Origin: Armillaria gallica
Lineage: Eukaryota; Basidiomycota; Agaricomycetes; Agaricales; Physalacriaceae
Length of the DNA: 64,000 nt
NCBI GenBank assembly: GCA_037576215.1
Contig: JBANDB010000006.1
Span: forward strand, 3,720,001 to 3,784,000
Direction: 5' to 3'
Shown here: positions 48,690-61,300 of the stretch, piece after piece
Layout of the letters: every line of letters begins with the position of its first letter
How positions within the stretch are numbered: position 1 is the stretch's first letter
Position numbers and translations under genes: made by a program
The notes under the pieces: model-generated
What the model was told of the DNA's origin: nothing
The model's input: the letters and a program-made list of their open reading frames with translations, nothing else
The model's database searches: none

Positions 48690-49343
48690 AAGTCCATGAT
48701 TCAACTTCAATTATTGATTAGCACATGCTGAATGTGGTAGAGAAGGATGGAGCATGCTTCTTTAGATTGATTGATAGCTGTTTGAGCCAGGAGAGAAGAC
48801 AAATTTGATGAGGAGTTCAAACCCTGTGACATAGGAGGCAGCGACAAGCAAGGTGATGTTTTATTGATCATGCTCATCCCAGGTAAATGCAGGTACATAG
48901 GACTTTTTGGAATGCTTTTTCTTACAGTTGTCATTTGTCTCATTCTTCTATAAACATTGGCCTTTTGGCAGCCATTGCAGTGTTGGACTTAGTGATATTG
49001 AATGATAGATGTACAAAAAACTGAAAGAAAAAAAACAGGACTATTGAAATTTGCATAAAGTTTGGAACACAGTATGACTTAATAGGGACTTTCAGTCCTG
49101 AGCATGAAAGCTGATTGTGCTGATTCTCACAAAAGCTGATGTTGATGTTTTGAAAACCAACTCCAGGAGCTGGTTTTTGAATAATCAGCTCATTGATTAT
49201 TTTGAAAGATCATGTGATATACAGAATGTAATGTGCTGAAGTCCCAAAGTGTGACAGATACGTGACAATGCATTACAGCATGACCTCCCTCCCTTCCTCC
49301 TCTCTCTCTTGTGTCGTGTTGCATTGTCCAGCACCTGGCCATC
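48690..49343. other. CpG-poor spacer, no gene seen
   Basis: Between the MULE coding remnant and the next decayed ORF. It probably includes the MULE 3' end, but I saw no terminal inverted repeat. No supported gene. Confidence 0.4.
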
Positions 49344-50775
49344 ATGTCAAAGTGCAGCAAAGCATCCAAGACTGATAATGGAGCAGTAGACACCACTGAA
49401 ACCATCAGTCAATGTCTTATCAAGAAGCAGAGGAAGCCAAAAGAAGTTCCTTCTGGCAAGATCACTGGTTCTCTTCCCTGGCATGCCAATAAGCAAGCAA
49501 AAGTCTGGGACCTTATCCATTTAATTGGTCAAGATGAGTACTTCAAAGGGCTGTTTGGCAAGAAGGATCCCAACAAGGTTTACAGTTATCTTGTCACAAT
49601 ATCACTGTCTTATGTCTGATATGGTTTAAAACACATCTGGCAAGTCAAAGACCCAGCTTTTTATTCGCCTCGCTAGAGATCTTTGGCCAGAATATATTGG
49701 TAATGATGCAGATGCTTGAGAGCTCGGCACACGTGTTAAGAATCAGTTCACGGTATACGCTTTGTTTTCCATTCTTGTCATCAGATCTACTCATTTCATC
49801 CCAACAGCTTGATGAAAAAGTATAAGGAAGAAGCAGCATGCCTTCATGAAACTGGTGGATGCATCAAATCTGAATCTGATGGTGATGACTGGGAGGTTTA
49901 CATGAAAATGAGCTTCTATGTGCCAGCTACTGGACCACAGGAGGATACAGCGCCAGAGCATCTAAATCTCTGGAGTGAGTCTTCTCATCATATCTATCTG
50001 TTATTTGCTAATTGGTCTATTGTATCCAGATCAAATTCAATTGTGATTCAAATTTTTTCTGGAGCTGCACAAGCTGATTGTGGCATGTCCCAATGTCAAT
50101 CCCATCTGCCTAACCACAGCTATAGGATCTGAGGGCTTTGAGACATGCATTATCCAGCCACTTGAAGAGGATGATTTCCTTCCTGAACAGCTGGATCTAA
50201 TCTCTGACACACTGGAAATGCTGTTGGATGACCAAGTTGATGGAGTTGCGATAACATTTGACAACCAGAAATCAATGCAGATGATCCTCAACAAAATCAA
50301 GATCAATCAAGCTGCACAGGGGATGGGACCCCCTGCCATGTCCCAGGACCACATGGCTGCTGTTCCTGGGACATCTCTTCCTTCTCATGGTAGTGCATCT
50401 GTGAGTTCACATTCACAGTCAGAGACACCACAAATCAGCCTGGCCAATACTGGTGCTAAAGGGAGTTCAATGTCTTCTAGCATCAAGAAAGGCAAGCTTC
50501 CAAGGACTGATAAACGTGGTCCAAAGCCTTCAACATTCAACATTAAGAAGTCACATGGAAAGTCTAAGAAGTCTATTGAAGATAGACTTATGCAGACTCT
50601 CAAGTATGTTTTTGTTTATATATAACTGTCTTATTCTTGATTGGCAGCTCATTTTAGCCATACCACTGGGCTCAACTTCCAAATACAATAGCACGAGCAG
50701 CTTCCTGCCACTAAGAAGCTCATGCTGGATGAGTTTAGAGAGGGTCTGATCACAAAGGAAGAATACCATGATTGA
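49344..50775 (+). pseudogene. Decayed copy of a multicopy agaricomycete protein of unknown function
   Basis: The sequence starts MSKCSKASK and continues with GKITGSLPWHANKQAKVWDL, GQDEYFKGLFGKKDPN, KTQLFIRLARDLWPEYIGN, EDTAPEHLNLW, ACPNVNPICLTTAIG and a C-terminal LDEFREGLITKEEY. This arrangement matches a protein I know only as a frequent, unnamed family in mushroom genomes, often beside transposons. Function unknown; DNA binding is not evident. Frame changes and an internal stop (near 49718) show decay. Its final codons lie directly against the truncated Ty3 fragment, so the two were joined by insertion or deletion. Confidence 0.6.
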
Positions 50776-51793
50776 TCGATGGCTTCACCAATTTCTACCA
50801 CCGTTTTATCCACGAATACAGTGACATTGTTATTCCTCTAACCCACCCCACACGTAAAGGAACTCCATGGAAATTTGATGACAAGTGCATGGCTGCTTTC
50901 AACAAACTAAAGCAGGCCTTCACTCACACTCCTATCCTTACCCATTGGGTCCCTGACTGGCAATTGATTGTGGAGACTGACATCTCCGACTATGCTATTG
51001 CTGCTATCCTCTCTATCTACCTTGAAGATGGCGAAATCCACCCCATTGCTTTCCTATCCTGGAGCCTCCACAATGCCAAACTCAACTACAACACCCATAA
51101 TAAAGGGCTTCTAGCCATCTTTGAAACCTTTAAATACTGGCATCATTACCTTGAAGGCTCCGTGGATCCAATTGACATCGTTACAGACCACAAGAATCTT
51201 GAATATTTTTCCACCACCAAGATCCTTACCTGGCAGCAAGTCTGGTGGTCCGAATATCTCTCCCAGTTCAACCTAGTAATCCGGTTCTGACCAAGGAAAC
51301 TCGGAGGAAAACTGGACACACTCACTAGACGATGTCTATCCAAAAGAGGGAGATAGTCAATATGCAGCAGTCAATCCTCACAATTTCCACCCTGTATTCA
51401 CTCAAGAACAATTCTCCATGCTAGTGCTATAATGGATATTGACAAGCTCCATTTAGACATCAAGCAAGCACAACCATCTGACTCTGCAGCCACTGAAGGT
51501 TTCTGGCAGGCCAAATCCTCCACTCCCACTTCCCCTTCTTGGTGGTCCATAGATGAATCAGACATTCTCCATCTTGATAATCACATCTATGTCCTGGGCT
51601 CCAAGGATCTCCATCTCTGTGTCCTACAGAACAATCACAATCACATCTTAGCAGATCATTTTGGCCAAAATTGGACTTTGGAGTTAGTCCGATGGAACTA
51701 TACCTGGCCACAGATGCATGAATATGTTTGCCACTATGTTGAATCTTGTACAGTTTGCAATTGCAATGAGACATCTAGACATCACCCCTATGG

Positions 51794-53510
51794 TGTCACG
51801 TCCGCAGCATGTCTAAGGGTGTAATTTTGCAAGATGTCATACCTTACACTTTAGCAATGCAGAGGCATCGCGAGCGGGCTGACAGTGCAAGTGGCATGTG
51901 AAGAAGCAAGGTCACTGAGGTAGAGATCTCTATAACAGAAAAAGAAGCAACAGAATTAAAACACAAGGACTTTGTTGTTGCACTGTACCTTACAGGCATG
52001 CATGGCAACAAGGCTGAAGGGTGAGCTAGATTGCCAAACCACCTGTTTGCAATAGAGGACTCAGCTGGAGTGGGATGCGCTTGTACATGGGCCAAGGTTA
52101 ATTTAGATAATGATGCATCTGTAATCTATGACGCATGGTCCCTGGAGATCGGAAAAACGATATCATGTGCAGGGTAATCAAGAGAACCCCAGGCATGGCC
52201 TAGAAACAGGCTTTGGCCGATGGAAATAGCGAGCAGACTGGAAAGCCGAGGCATTTCTTGGTTACCGAGTCTAGAACATGATGCTGTCACCTTCAGAGCA
52301 GACCCAAAAGCTGAATACGAAGTGTGATCAGTGATCAAGGTTTAAGCAGTTATTGAGTGCATGCTCGTGAGCTACTCTGCTGCTAGGGCAAGTGACGTTC
52401 GACATTGCTTAGCTCTTTGAGGATACTAAAAAGAGGAACAAGTGGTGCGCTACCTAGAGCGCTGGGCCAACTCGGATGAGGAATACCTGGCCGAAAAAGA
52501 AGTAAATTACTAAAAATCTGTTTGTAACAATCAATCTCCCATAGTATAAGTAGAGTAGATTTTCATGTATTAAAGGCAAGCTACCTACCCCCCATGTAAC
52601 ATAATAAAGTTTCAGTTTGGATCTGGACTTGTTGCGCTGTGTAAGAGTTAGTGACTTCAAGCCTCAGCTACAATGCAAGTTTAGTGAGCTCACAGAGAAA
52701 TTGAATAAGAGAGAAATTTTGGATACAAACTTCGGTTTACTTGAGATAAGAAAGAGATTTGGAAGCAGTGACACTGCACCTGTCTCGAGAGGTTTACTTG
52801 ATTACATCTGAGAGAGAGCTCTGTTCCTTTTCTGGTTCAGTGTAAGAAAGAGGAGTTGTATTGTGCCAGCCTCTGTGTAGGTCTAGAAGTAGTTGCAAGG
52901 GAATCAGCCAGCTTGAGCTGTTCTAGCAGTTGCACGAAGTGTGACAGGTGTGTGCAGTTGGACCTCATGGCACCATTGTTAGGGCGAGCACATTGTGTGT
53001 GAGGACTTGTGGGGATGGTTTTGAGAGTAATTAAGACTTGAGTGGGAGTGCTGAGGGCCTCCATTGTGATGAGTTTGGAAGTCAGGTTTAGCCACTAAGA
53101 GAAAGGCAGTGTCACGTGCAGATTAGATCTTGCAGCGGGTCGTACTTAGTGAGCTCACTGATCGGACTTGGTTGTTTTGCAGATCTGTGTGTCCATGTGT
53201 TTTATCCGTTTGAAATATCTTTTGCCTCAAGGGTTATGTGGTTCACTGTGCTCTCTTGTAAAAAGCACTGAAGAGATAGAGAATTTGAGACTAGCTTGAA
53301 AATACTACGTCATTGCGCATATTGTTCTAGCAAGCTCACTGAGAGAAATTGAGATACTGTCAGTGCGCAAGTGGAATTAAAATCCTTGCTCCCCTCCACA
53401 CTTAAGGAGATTGTGTGTGTGTGTGTGTTTTGTGGGATTGAGTTAGGTTTTGTGTGTGTTCACGCTAGGCCATGCTCAGTTTCATGGGTGCCTGTCACCA
53501 GCCTTGTCAA
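51794..53510. mobile_element. 1.7-kb LTR-like insertion within the Ty3 integrase
   Basis: The integrase frame stops after HHPYG (51793) and resumes as LLKPLPV at about 53511, so about 1.72 kb is inserted. It begins TGTCACG and ends near TTGTC(A). The flanks tatgg and aacgg could be a decayed 5-bp target duplication. It contains no coding domain but has a TATA-like box (catagtataagtag, near 52540) followed about 60 nt later by aataaag (near 52602). These suit a solo LTR with U3-R-U5. Identification as a solo LTR is inference. Confidence 0.5.
53411..53429. repeat. (TG)n microsatellite
   Basis: A run of about nine TG units inside the 1.7-kb insertion, near its right end. Confidence 0.85.
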
Positions 53511-54516
53511 CGGTTTACTTAAACCCTTGCCAGTTCTGGAATGTCCATGGGATTCCATTACAATGGATTTCATTGAACAGTTACTGGACTCCAATGGATT
53601 CACCACTATCCTTGTAGTAATCGACTGCATAAGCAAGCAAGCCATCTTTATCCCTACACATAACACCATTAATTCTGAAGAATTTGCCTGGTTATTCGTC
53701 ATTCATGTTTTCTCTAAACATGGCATCCCTAACCACATCACCTCTGACCACGGCTCTGAGTTTGTCTCCCAATTCATGCGTGCCCTTGCCAAAGCCCTTG
53801 ACATGGAACTCCACTTCACTTCTGGATACCATCCGGAGGCTGACAGACAAACAGAACGTGCAAATCAAACCTTGGAACAGTACATCCACATCTATTGTTC
53901 TTATCAACAGGACAACTGGGATTTACTACTACCCATCGCAGAATTTGCATACAACAATGCTTCAAACGCCTCCACCAGAATCTCTCCATTCTTTGCCAAC
54001 AAAGGTTACCATCCCAATATCACTGTCTATCCTAAACATGATATCACCTCTGCTTGGGCCTGTGACTTTGTAGTCAATCTAGATGAACTACACCAATTCC
54101 TACATGACAAAATTACTCAGGCACAGTCTTGCTACAAGATCCAAGCAGACAAACGTCGGAATCCGGCTCCTCCATTCAAAGTAAGTGACAAAGTCTTCCT
54201 TAGTTCTAAACATATCAAGACTACTCACCCTACTGCAAAATTCACAGAGAAATTCCTTGGCCCATTTAAAATCATATCTCAACCAGGCTCCCATTCCTTC
54301 ACACTCAAACTTCCATCAGACCTCCATGCCATTCACCCTGTCTTCCATGTATCGCAACTCAAACCTGTAGAAGAAAACACCATCCCTAATCGCACTCAAC
54401 CTCCACCGCCTCCAGTGGAAGTTGATGGTGAAGAACAGTACGAAATAGCTCAGATCCTAGACTCAAAACTAGACTGCCAGTTCCAGTGTCCTCTCCTCTA
54501 CAGGATTCTAATGTGA

Positions 54517-54822
54517 AAATGGTGTTGACTGGGGCATTGACATGCAGAATCCACTTTAGCTTAGTAAAGGGCTTTGGATATCTGCCATCATAGTCCCCAA
54601 GCTGGATAATTGTTGTACTCTGGCCTTTTATCGGGAATGCCAACAAAGGAGACAGTGAGAGGGGAGATAATGTCTAAGGTACTGCCTTCAGCATAATCAG
54701 ATTTTGGAAAAATCTGATCAATGCCATTAACACAAAGCCAGTCTATGTGTCATCGAATTGAAGAGACTCAATATAAGTGTTAGAAGCCAAAAGGTGACTT
54801 CTCTTCATAAGTAGACTATAGT
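54517..54822. other. Spacer between two Ty3 elements
   Basis: About 300 bp of non-coding DNA between the truncated gypsy fragment and the left LTR of the complete element. A minus-strand open frame (54386-54646) overlaps it without domain support. Confidence 0.4.
54818..54822. repeat. Target site duplication, left copy (atagt)
   Basis: atagt directly before the TGTTAC start of the left LTR matches atagt directly after the right LTR (63252-63256). A 5-bp duplication is typical of Ty3/gypsy integration. Confidence 0.93.
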
Positions 54823-55187
54823 TGTTACGATTTTTCCCTTTCTTTGATCTTATCTTGTTATCTTATCTTGGCATCTCAGCACGACACACAGTTCTCGAAG
54901 CCATATCATATGACTTCAGCTTTCCAAACACGACCCCAGACTTCCATTCCTCTTGACAGAACAATGGGTCTATTTTTAGCATCACAGTATATAAGTAGGA
55001 TAGCTCTCTGCCATGTACCCTAGCTTTGAGCTAAGTTTAATCTTCTAGACTTCACTCCCCTTCACTGAAGAGTCTAAGTGTTATACTGCCTCGCTGTAAC
55101 AAGCTCTATGGTTCCATTGACCTGCCCAAAGTGAGAGGCAGTGTTCATTGCACGCCTTGTTTGTTATTCCTGAGTCCATCCATAACA
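54823..55187 (+). repeat. 5' LTR (365 bp)
   Basis: Starts TGTTACGA and ends CATAACA, giving short inverted ends (TGTTA/TAACA). It has the same length as the right LTR and differs at about 19 sites. It carries a TATA box at 54988-54995. Confidence 0.95.
54988..54995 (+). promoter_or_regulatory. LTR TATA box
   Basis: tatataag lies 34 bp before 55022, where the PBS complementarity predicts transcription to start. Spacing fits a TATA-driven pol II start. Confidence 0.7.
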
Positions 55188-55188
55188 A

Positions 55189-55201
55189 TTAGCTCAAAGC
55201 T
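55189..55201 (+). other. Primer binding site, self-priming type
   Basis: ttagctcaaagct, one base after the left LTR, is the exact reverse complement of agctttgagctaa at 55022-55034 within the LTR. In Tf1, the first 11 nt of the transcript fold back on the PBS to prime reverse transcription. The same geometry is present here with 13 nt. Confidence 0.8.
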
Positions 55202-55428
55202 TTTCCTTCCGCTCTCCCTTGTGCCAAGCCACAAGATAGCACCCCTTTTGATGGCCCCTGACTTGACCAACAAACAAACGATTGTGCTAAGCTCTGCAAT
55301 TATCGGAGCCACCTTCCTTTGCCTCTGCACTGCAGCCCTCGTTCTCGCATATGCAGAATGAATCAGAAGTTTCCTGCATCGACGAGGGATACTAATCGTG
55401 CCACCACTGACCCCTGTACCATCCCATT
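55202..55428 (+). other. Untranslated leader of the chromovirus
   Basis: The region between PBS and the likely gag start. A 36-codon frame from 55250 with one hydrophobic helix is probably not translated into a functional protein. Confidence 0.4.
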
Positions 55429-57754
55429 ATGTCGAACTCCCCCGACTCGACCCCACGACAATCTGACCAGGGCTTAGGGCACAGAACACGACCACAAGGA
55501 ACCAACGAAGAGAGACGGCCACTGTCTACTTCGAATCTAACCAGGAATTTTTTGAGGGTAGGGAGACTCGCAGAGCAACCCCTGCAGTGACCACAGATGC
55601 AGCCTCCTTGGCAGAACTACACGTACTTTAGCCTGAGGACCCCAATGCCGATCCACCACCCTATACCTCGAGAAGCAGGGGACCAGCTAGGGGAAGGTTT
55701 CGAAGGGTTCTCCCCGGACCAGGGACTCAACCCATACGAATACAGGAGCCCATCAGGAATGACCGATGGCCCATTGAATTGGACAGCGACTCCAATCCCC
55801 TCCCCTTCATCGCCATTGGCATGCAACAAATTCCACACTCCCTTGACGTCCCCCGAAGTGTCTCTCCCAAACCCATCCGGGTTGGAACCCCCGAAAACCT
55901 CCTCCACGAAATGACAATGACCTGCTCAATCCCCACGGGGGGACTACGAGTGGCCTGCTCTTTCAGCCTGTGACATCACTCTCCTGGGACCTGCATGGAG
56001 CAAGGCCTGGGAATTACGATGGCAGGATCTCTCGCAACGAGCTGGGTTCTGGGATCCCATCCAAGAGAGCATGGACTATTACCTCGCCACTGATCGAGGG
56101 GATCCGCTTCCTCGATATGGAAGAGATCGCATCATCGATGCCCAAATCTTTGCTAACCAAAACCGAACAGAGTACCCCCTGTCCGCAGGCTGACAGGTCC
56201 GCAACATACACCCACGAAACGAACAAGAACAACTCGCCCTGGAACATGCCCTCCTTCCCCTTGCCCAACTACAAGGTGACCGACCCGACCAGGCAGAATT
56301 CCCTTTGAAATCCCCAGAGGGTTCAAATATGATAACACTACATTCAGCCAGGGGTTCTACCCCTTGACAGATCCAAGGGACGTACCGTACTTCGATATAG
56401 GACCCCTCCCTGATTCTCCCCTGTCTAGAAACCTGAGGCAACCAGGATATTGGGGACGGACGATGAGTAGAATGCTAGCTGGAAGTGGCCCAGATATGGA
56501 GGGAATGGATGCAGGAGGGTTGGGAGGGCCGTTGAAACCGACGATAGAACAACGACTCGCCCAGATGGAGGTGCAAGCAGCCCAGATGCGGGAAGAGAAT
56601 GTGAGACTACAGGAGGAGTTGACCGCGACAAAAAAAGGAAAGGCGATGGACCGAGGATGACCCCCTCGTCCGGGCCTGCAACAAGACATGTTCTCGTTGC
56701 CACGACCACCTGGTTACCATGGACCCCCTCCACGTGGGCCTGTGGGAACATGGAATGTGAACAAACCCCTGGTGATGGCAGGAATCAAACCAATCCTTAT
56801 GGATCCCCCAAGGAAATTTAAAGGGGATCATGATGACATCGAAAGATTCCTTGGAGATTGCACCACATACTTCGAAATCTTCCGGCAATACTACCAGAAT
56901 GTATCATCTCTGATGATCGTCTTTACTACCTCCCACCTCGAAGGAGGTGCCGAAGACTGGTGGGTCCACCTCCGAGATGACTACTGGTACATCCTCTCAG
57001 AACCCGAATACGGTGCCACCAAAGCTGAAATGGCAGACTACGATGCTGGACCCCACTACCGCTACCTTAACTGGGATGACTTCATTGGGATTTTTCAAGA
57101 TCAGTTCTGAGACCCCGCAATCGAGCTGGTCCATGAAAAACGGATGGGAGAACTCAAAATGGGCAGCGACCCTGCCCACATCTTCTTCCATAAATTGGAA
57201 CAAGAGGCCAAACTGGCCAACCAACTCACCGACAAATCAGACTGAAGTGCCCTGGTCCAAGCAGTACGGAAAGGCATCCCACTGGGGTATGCTGCCATGA
57301 TTGCCAACATTGGCTTCGGGGTGCCCCGCAACTACCCTGAATGGAAGCACCGCATCCTCCAGATGTACGACGAGTGCCAGAAGCAATGGGTTTCGATCAG
57401 ACCCAGGGCATCGAGCCCCACCAGGACAAACATCTCCCAGGGAACCAAAAACAGATTACCGCCACCAGTAAAAGCACGACAGATGGCATGACAAGTTCCT
57501 CGGCTGGAAAAAGTGCAGGAGATGGGAAGAACCGGGACACGGGTGGGCGATGGATAACCCCAACCAGCGTGGATGCCAGGATGCAGGTGGACAGGGCCAG
57601 ATACATGAAGGAAGGGCTGTGCTTCCTATGCGGCAGGAAGGGACACATTAGCAAGGATTGCCCGACAAAGAAAGAGAGGAAGGAGGTGTGCATGTTGGAG
57701 GTGGTTGAAGAACCCCTCTCCACGGACACCGAGATCAAGGAGGTAAAAGAGTAG
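55429..57754 (+). pseudogene. Chromovirus gag with zinc knuckle, broken by stops
   Basis: Capsid/nucleocapsid region. The likely start is ATG 55429 (MSNSPDSTPRQSDQGLG). A proline-rich N-terminal part and a coiled coil (QRLAQMEVQAAQMREENVRL) precede the Retrotrans_gag core: PPRKFKGDHDDIERFLGDC, HLEGGAEDWWVHL and WDDFIGIFQDQF. The nucleocapsid has a classical knuckle, CFLCGRKGHISKDC (CX2CX4HX4C), near 57619. TGA stops at 57108 and 57243 interrupt the core where related proteins have Arg. Frame changes occur in the N-terminal part. The frame ends at about 57754. Confidence 0.85.
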
Positions 57755-58328
57755 GTCATCCGGGTCCTGATTCACCCGCAATGACCAAGAGCTTCACTGG
57801 TGCGCATTCCATTCCCGCTGGACAGTCGTCTTCTTCTTTTTTACATACAGACATTTTTACTACAACACATTCGGCTATACTCTGGCCCCCAAGTGTGGGG
57901 CCGGTTTTCACACATGTAACATCAAATGATACGAACAATCTACAGCCTATGCACCATGTTACACCGACTTCTACCACGCACCCAGTTTTAGAATCAGACT
58001 GATGCAACGTCCTTTGGGACATGACTGATAATGTTTCTCTAGATGCCAGGGCTGCCAACCCCAGGAACGTGCAACTGGCTAAACGACCGACAAGTAGCTC
58101 ATCGTGAGTGAACATACCGATCAAAAAGGCGACCACCATATCGCCACCCTCCATAACACCTCGAGTGGGAGGGGCAAGGGAACCAGCACCTCCTATGGAG
58201 GGACATGCCCCCCTTGACGAAGTGGCCCTCTGGGCACGGAAAATAGCTTCAGTGAAATCCACCCTGGATCAAGGGAACACCGCAAGGAACAGCCCAATCA
58301 TTAAGACTGTGCACAGTGGACTAATTGT

Positions 58329-61300
58329 GTGCAGCCGCCAGGCCTGCTGCAGGGCAAGAGTCCCAGGAGTGCGGGCCCCCTCTCCAATGAGAGGGATCAG
58401 TACTCGACCAGTGACGGCCCTGGGTTGGATCCGAACGATTCGCTAAGTCCCAAGGGAGCAGGTTCTGAGACTGGTACTGAAAGGGATCCAGCACCTTTCC
58501 AGCCCAGGGTTGCCTCACGTGATGCCCCCTTGGTCCAGTTGAACTTGTGGCAATCTGATTCCTCCAATGAGGGTCGGCATGCTCTCCTCCCAGGTGCTCC
58601 TGGAGAAGATGTGCATGTGGCAAAAACTGCTGGATGCGCAGCAGCCCTGACCAAGACCAAGCACGATGACAAGGCCACAGGACAGGAAGCTGCCAGTGCC
58701 AAGGCGGTGAATAGGGGGCCTCAGGTAACTATGATTGAAGTACCTGACAATGAAGACGACATGTCGTTCCGAAAGTGGGTCGCCGCCAGCAGCCCAACGA
58801 TTCTGCCGAAACCCTGCACCGTGACACTCGCAGCCCTGACCAAACTGCCCATTCAGGCGATGAAGACGCTCCCCGCCACAGGAGTTGAGGTGACCTCACC
58901 AACAGTAGCTGTACCCAAATTTGTCAGCGCGAAGGTTCAGGAGGCCCCTCACCGATGGATGAAGCCCTTCAAGGTCAATTGGACCCTCCAAGCCGTCCGC
59001 GAAGCATGCAGTGACAATGCAGCACATGCAACCCTATGCCTTTGGATTCACAAAAACCAAATGGGAGAGCTCACAGACGAGCTCTTGACCAAATTACGAA
59101 AGCCCGGTGAGCTAGCTCGCAAACGACTCTACGAACTCTGCGAGCCAATTTGGTACATCCGTGGCGCCTCGGGGGACTTCATAGTTCCCGTCATTATCGA
59201 ATCCTGCATGGGCAGGAAGACACTGAGCACAAAGGCATTGATCGACAGTGGTTGCATGGAGAGCGCAATCAATTGCGCCTACGTGCTCGAACACCAACTC
59301 AACATGAAGAAGGTGGTAGTACCCATTCCAGTATACAACGCCAATGGAACCCGCAACAAGGGCGGGGATGTCATGGAGTTTGTCAAACTCTGCATAGTGA
59401 TGGGCGAGCACCATGAGCAGATTGATCTTGCGGTAACTGACCTCAGAAGCAAGGATGTCTACCTGGAACATGATTGGCTCAAACACCATAACCCGAGCAT
59501 AAACTGGAAAACCAGCAACCTCATCTTCAGACGTTGCCAGTGTGTCAGAAACCATATCGAACTGCCCAACGCCAACCTGAGCGACTGATGGGATGAAGAA
59601 CTCGAGGAAGGCGAAACCATTCTCGCTGTCCAAATGGAAGAAGAGCTGGTCATCTGTGCCATGCATCATGCTAACGACCTGGTGGCCAAAGCCAATGCGG
59701 ATAAACCAAGGAAGACCTTTGAAGAAATAGTGCTGGAACACTATCATTCATTCCGTGACCTGTTCGCGAAAGATAACTTCGACGAACTCCCCGAATGAAA
59801 ACCATGGGACCATGCCATCAAGCTTGTCCCTAATGCAAAGTCAACCTTGGATTGTAAGGTTTACCTCTTGAACTGGAACAAACAAGAACAGCTCGACAAA
59901 TTCCTTGACAAAAACCTGGAATCTGGATGCATCTGACCTTCCAAATCCCCATTCGCTTCACCCTTCTTCTTCGTCAAAAAGAAGGATGGTACATTATGAC
60001 CAGTGCAGGATTACTGCAAGCTCAATGAGATGACTATCAAGAATCGCTATCTGTTACCACTCATCACCAAACTCATTGACAAGCTACACGGCGCCAAGTA
60101 CTTCACGAAGCTCGACATTTGTTGGGGATACAACAACATTTGGATCAAAGAGGGAGATGAGGAGAAGGCCACCTTCTGCATGAACCGGGGGCTCTTCGAG
60201 CTGACTGTCATGTTTTTTGGACTCACCAATTCACCCATGACCTTCCAGTGGATGATGAACGATATCTTCATGGACCTAATCGCCGAAGGAAAGGTCACTA
60301 TCTATCTAGACGACATCCTGATCTTCTCCAAGGACCTGGGGCAACACCAACAAGTGGTGAAGCGTGTCCTCCAACAACTCCAAGAGAACAAGCTCTTCCT
60401 GAAGGTGGAGAAATGCGAGTTTGAGGTCCTCGAGACCGAATACCTTGGCATCATCATCAGCCAGGACTCCATCTGAATGGACCCGGTCAAGATCACCGGA
60501 ATCGCAGAATGGCCGACGCCCCGCCGGAAGAAGGAACTCCAATTGTTCCTTGGATTCACGAACTTCTACCGCAAGTTCATCAAGATGTACTCAAAGGTGG
60601 TTTGCCCACTCACCCAACTCACGGAAAACGCGGAATGGAAATGGGGAGACACCCAGGAAAAAGCTTTTCAAGAATTAAAATGACGCATGGCTGAGGATGT
60701 AATCCTTGCCATACCAAACAATGACAACCCATTCTGAGTCAAGGCTGATGCCAGTGAAGGAGTGGTCGGTGCTGTCCTTAGTCAGCAGCAGAACGGTGCC
60801 TGGTGCCCCATGGCCTTCATGTCAAAGGCACTCAGCGCCACAGAAAGGAACTACGAGATCTACGATAAAGAGCTGCTCGCAATCATGCTCGCACTCTCAG
60901 AGTGGTGCCACTATCTAATGGGCACCACGAAGGATGTAGAAATTTGGACAGATCATCAAAACCTCCAATACTTTCGACTCCCGCAGAAGCTGAACTGACG
61001 ACAAGCCTGCTGGGTTACTAAACTTGCCAAATACCACTTCAAACTCTTCCACAAGCCTGGTGCCCAAAACATGAAGGCTGACCTACTCTCCCGGCGACAA
61101 GACCATGACCAGGGTCACAGGACAATGACAACATTGTTGTCCTCCAACCTGCACACTTCAGGGCTCTCATTATGCCCACAACCTCCAAAGTACATCAATG
61201 AATCACAGAAGTTACCTGACAGGAGGAATTGTAGGACATAGGAATTGCCACATCCCTTCATCATGAATGAGAGATATCCCAAAAGGAAGGGATCCTATAC

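Larger units (their letters stand above)
50776..54516 (+). mobile_element. Truncated Ty3/gypsy element (RT tail, RNase H, integrase, partial chromodomain)
   Basis: Only the back half of a pol gene remains. It starts in the RT thumb (GFTNFYHRFIHEYSDIVIPL) and runs through RNase H (LIVETDISDYAIAAIL, IDIVTDHKNLEYFST), the integrase zinc domain (HILADHFGQNWTLELVRWNY, ESCTVCNC) and the integrase core (SITMDFIEQL, NHITSDHGSEFVSQF, ERANQTLEQYI). It continues to KFLGPFKII, HPVFHVSQLKPVEENT and the first part of a chromodomain, ending at 54516. Gag, protease, most of RT and both LTRs are missing. Family Arg positions are often Trp, Cys or stop, for example LSWSL for LSRSL and IRF-stop. The integrase is split at 51793 by another insertion. 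Confidence 0.88.

Noticed and set aside
55131..55361. Small hydrophobic protein in the chromovirus leader
   Set aside because: It starts within the LTR, has no family support and precedes the better gag start at 55429.
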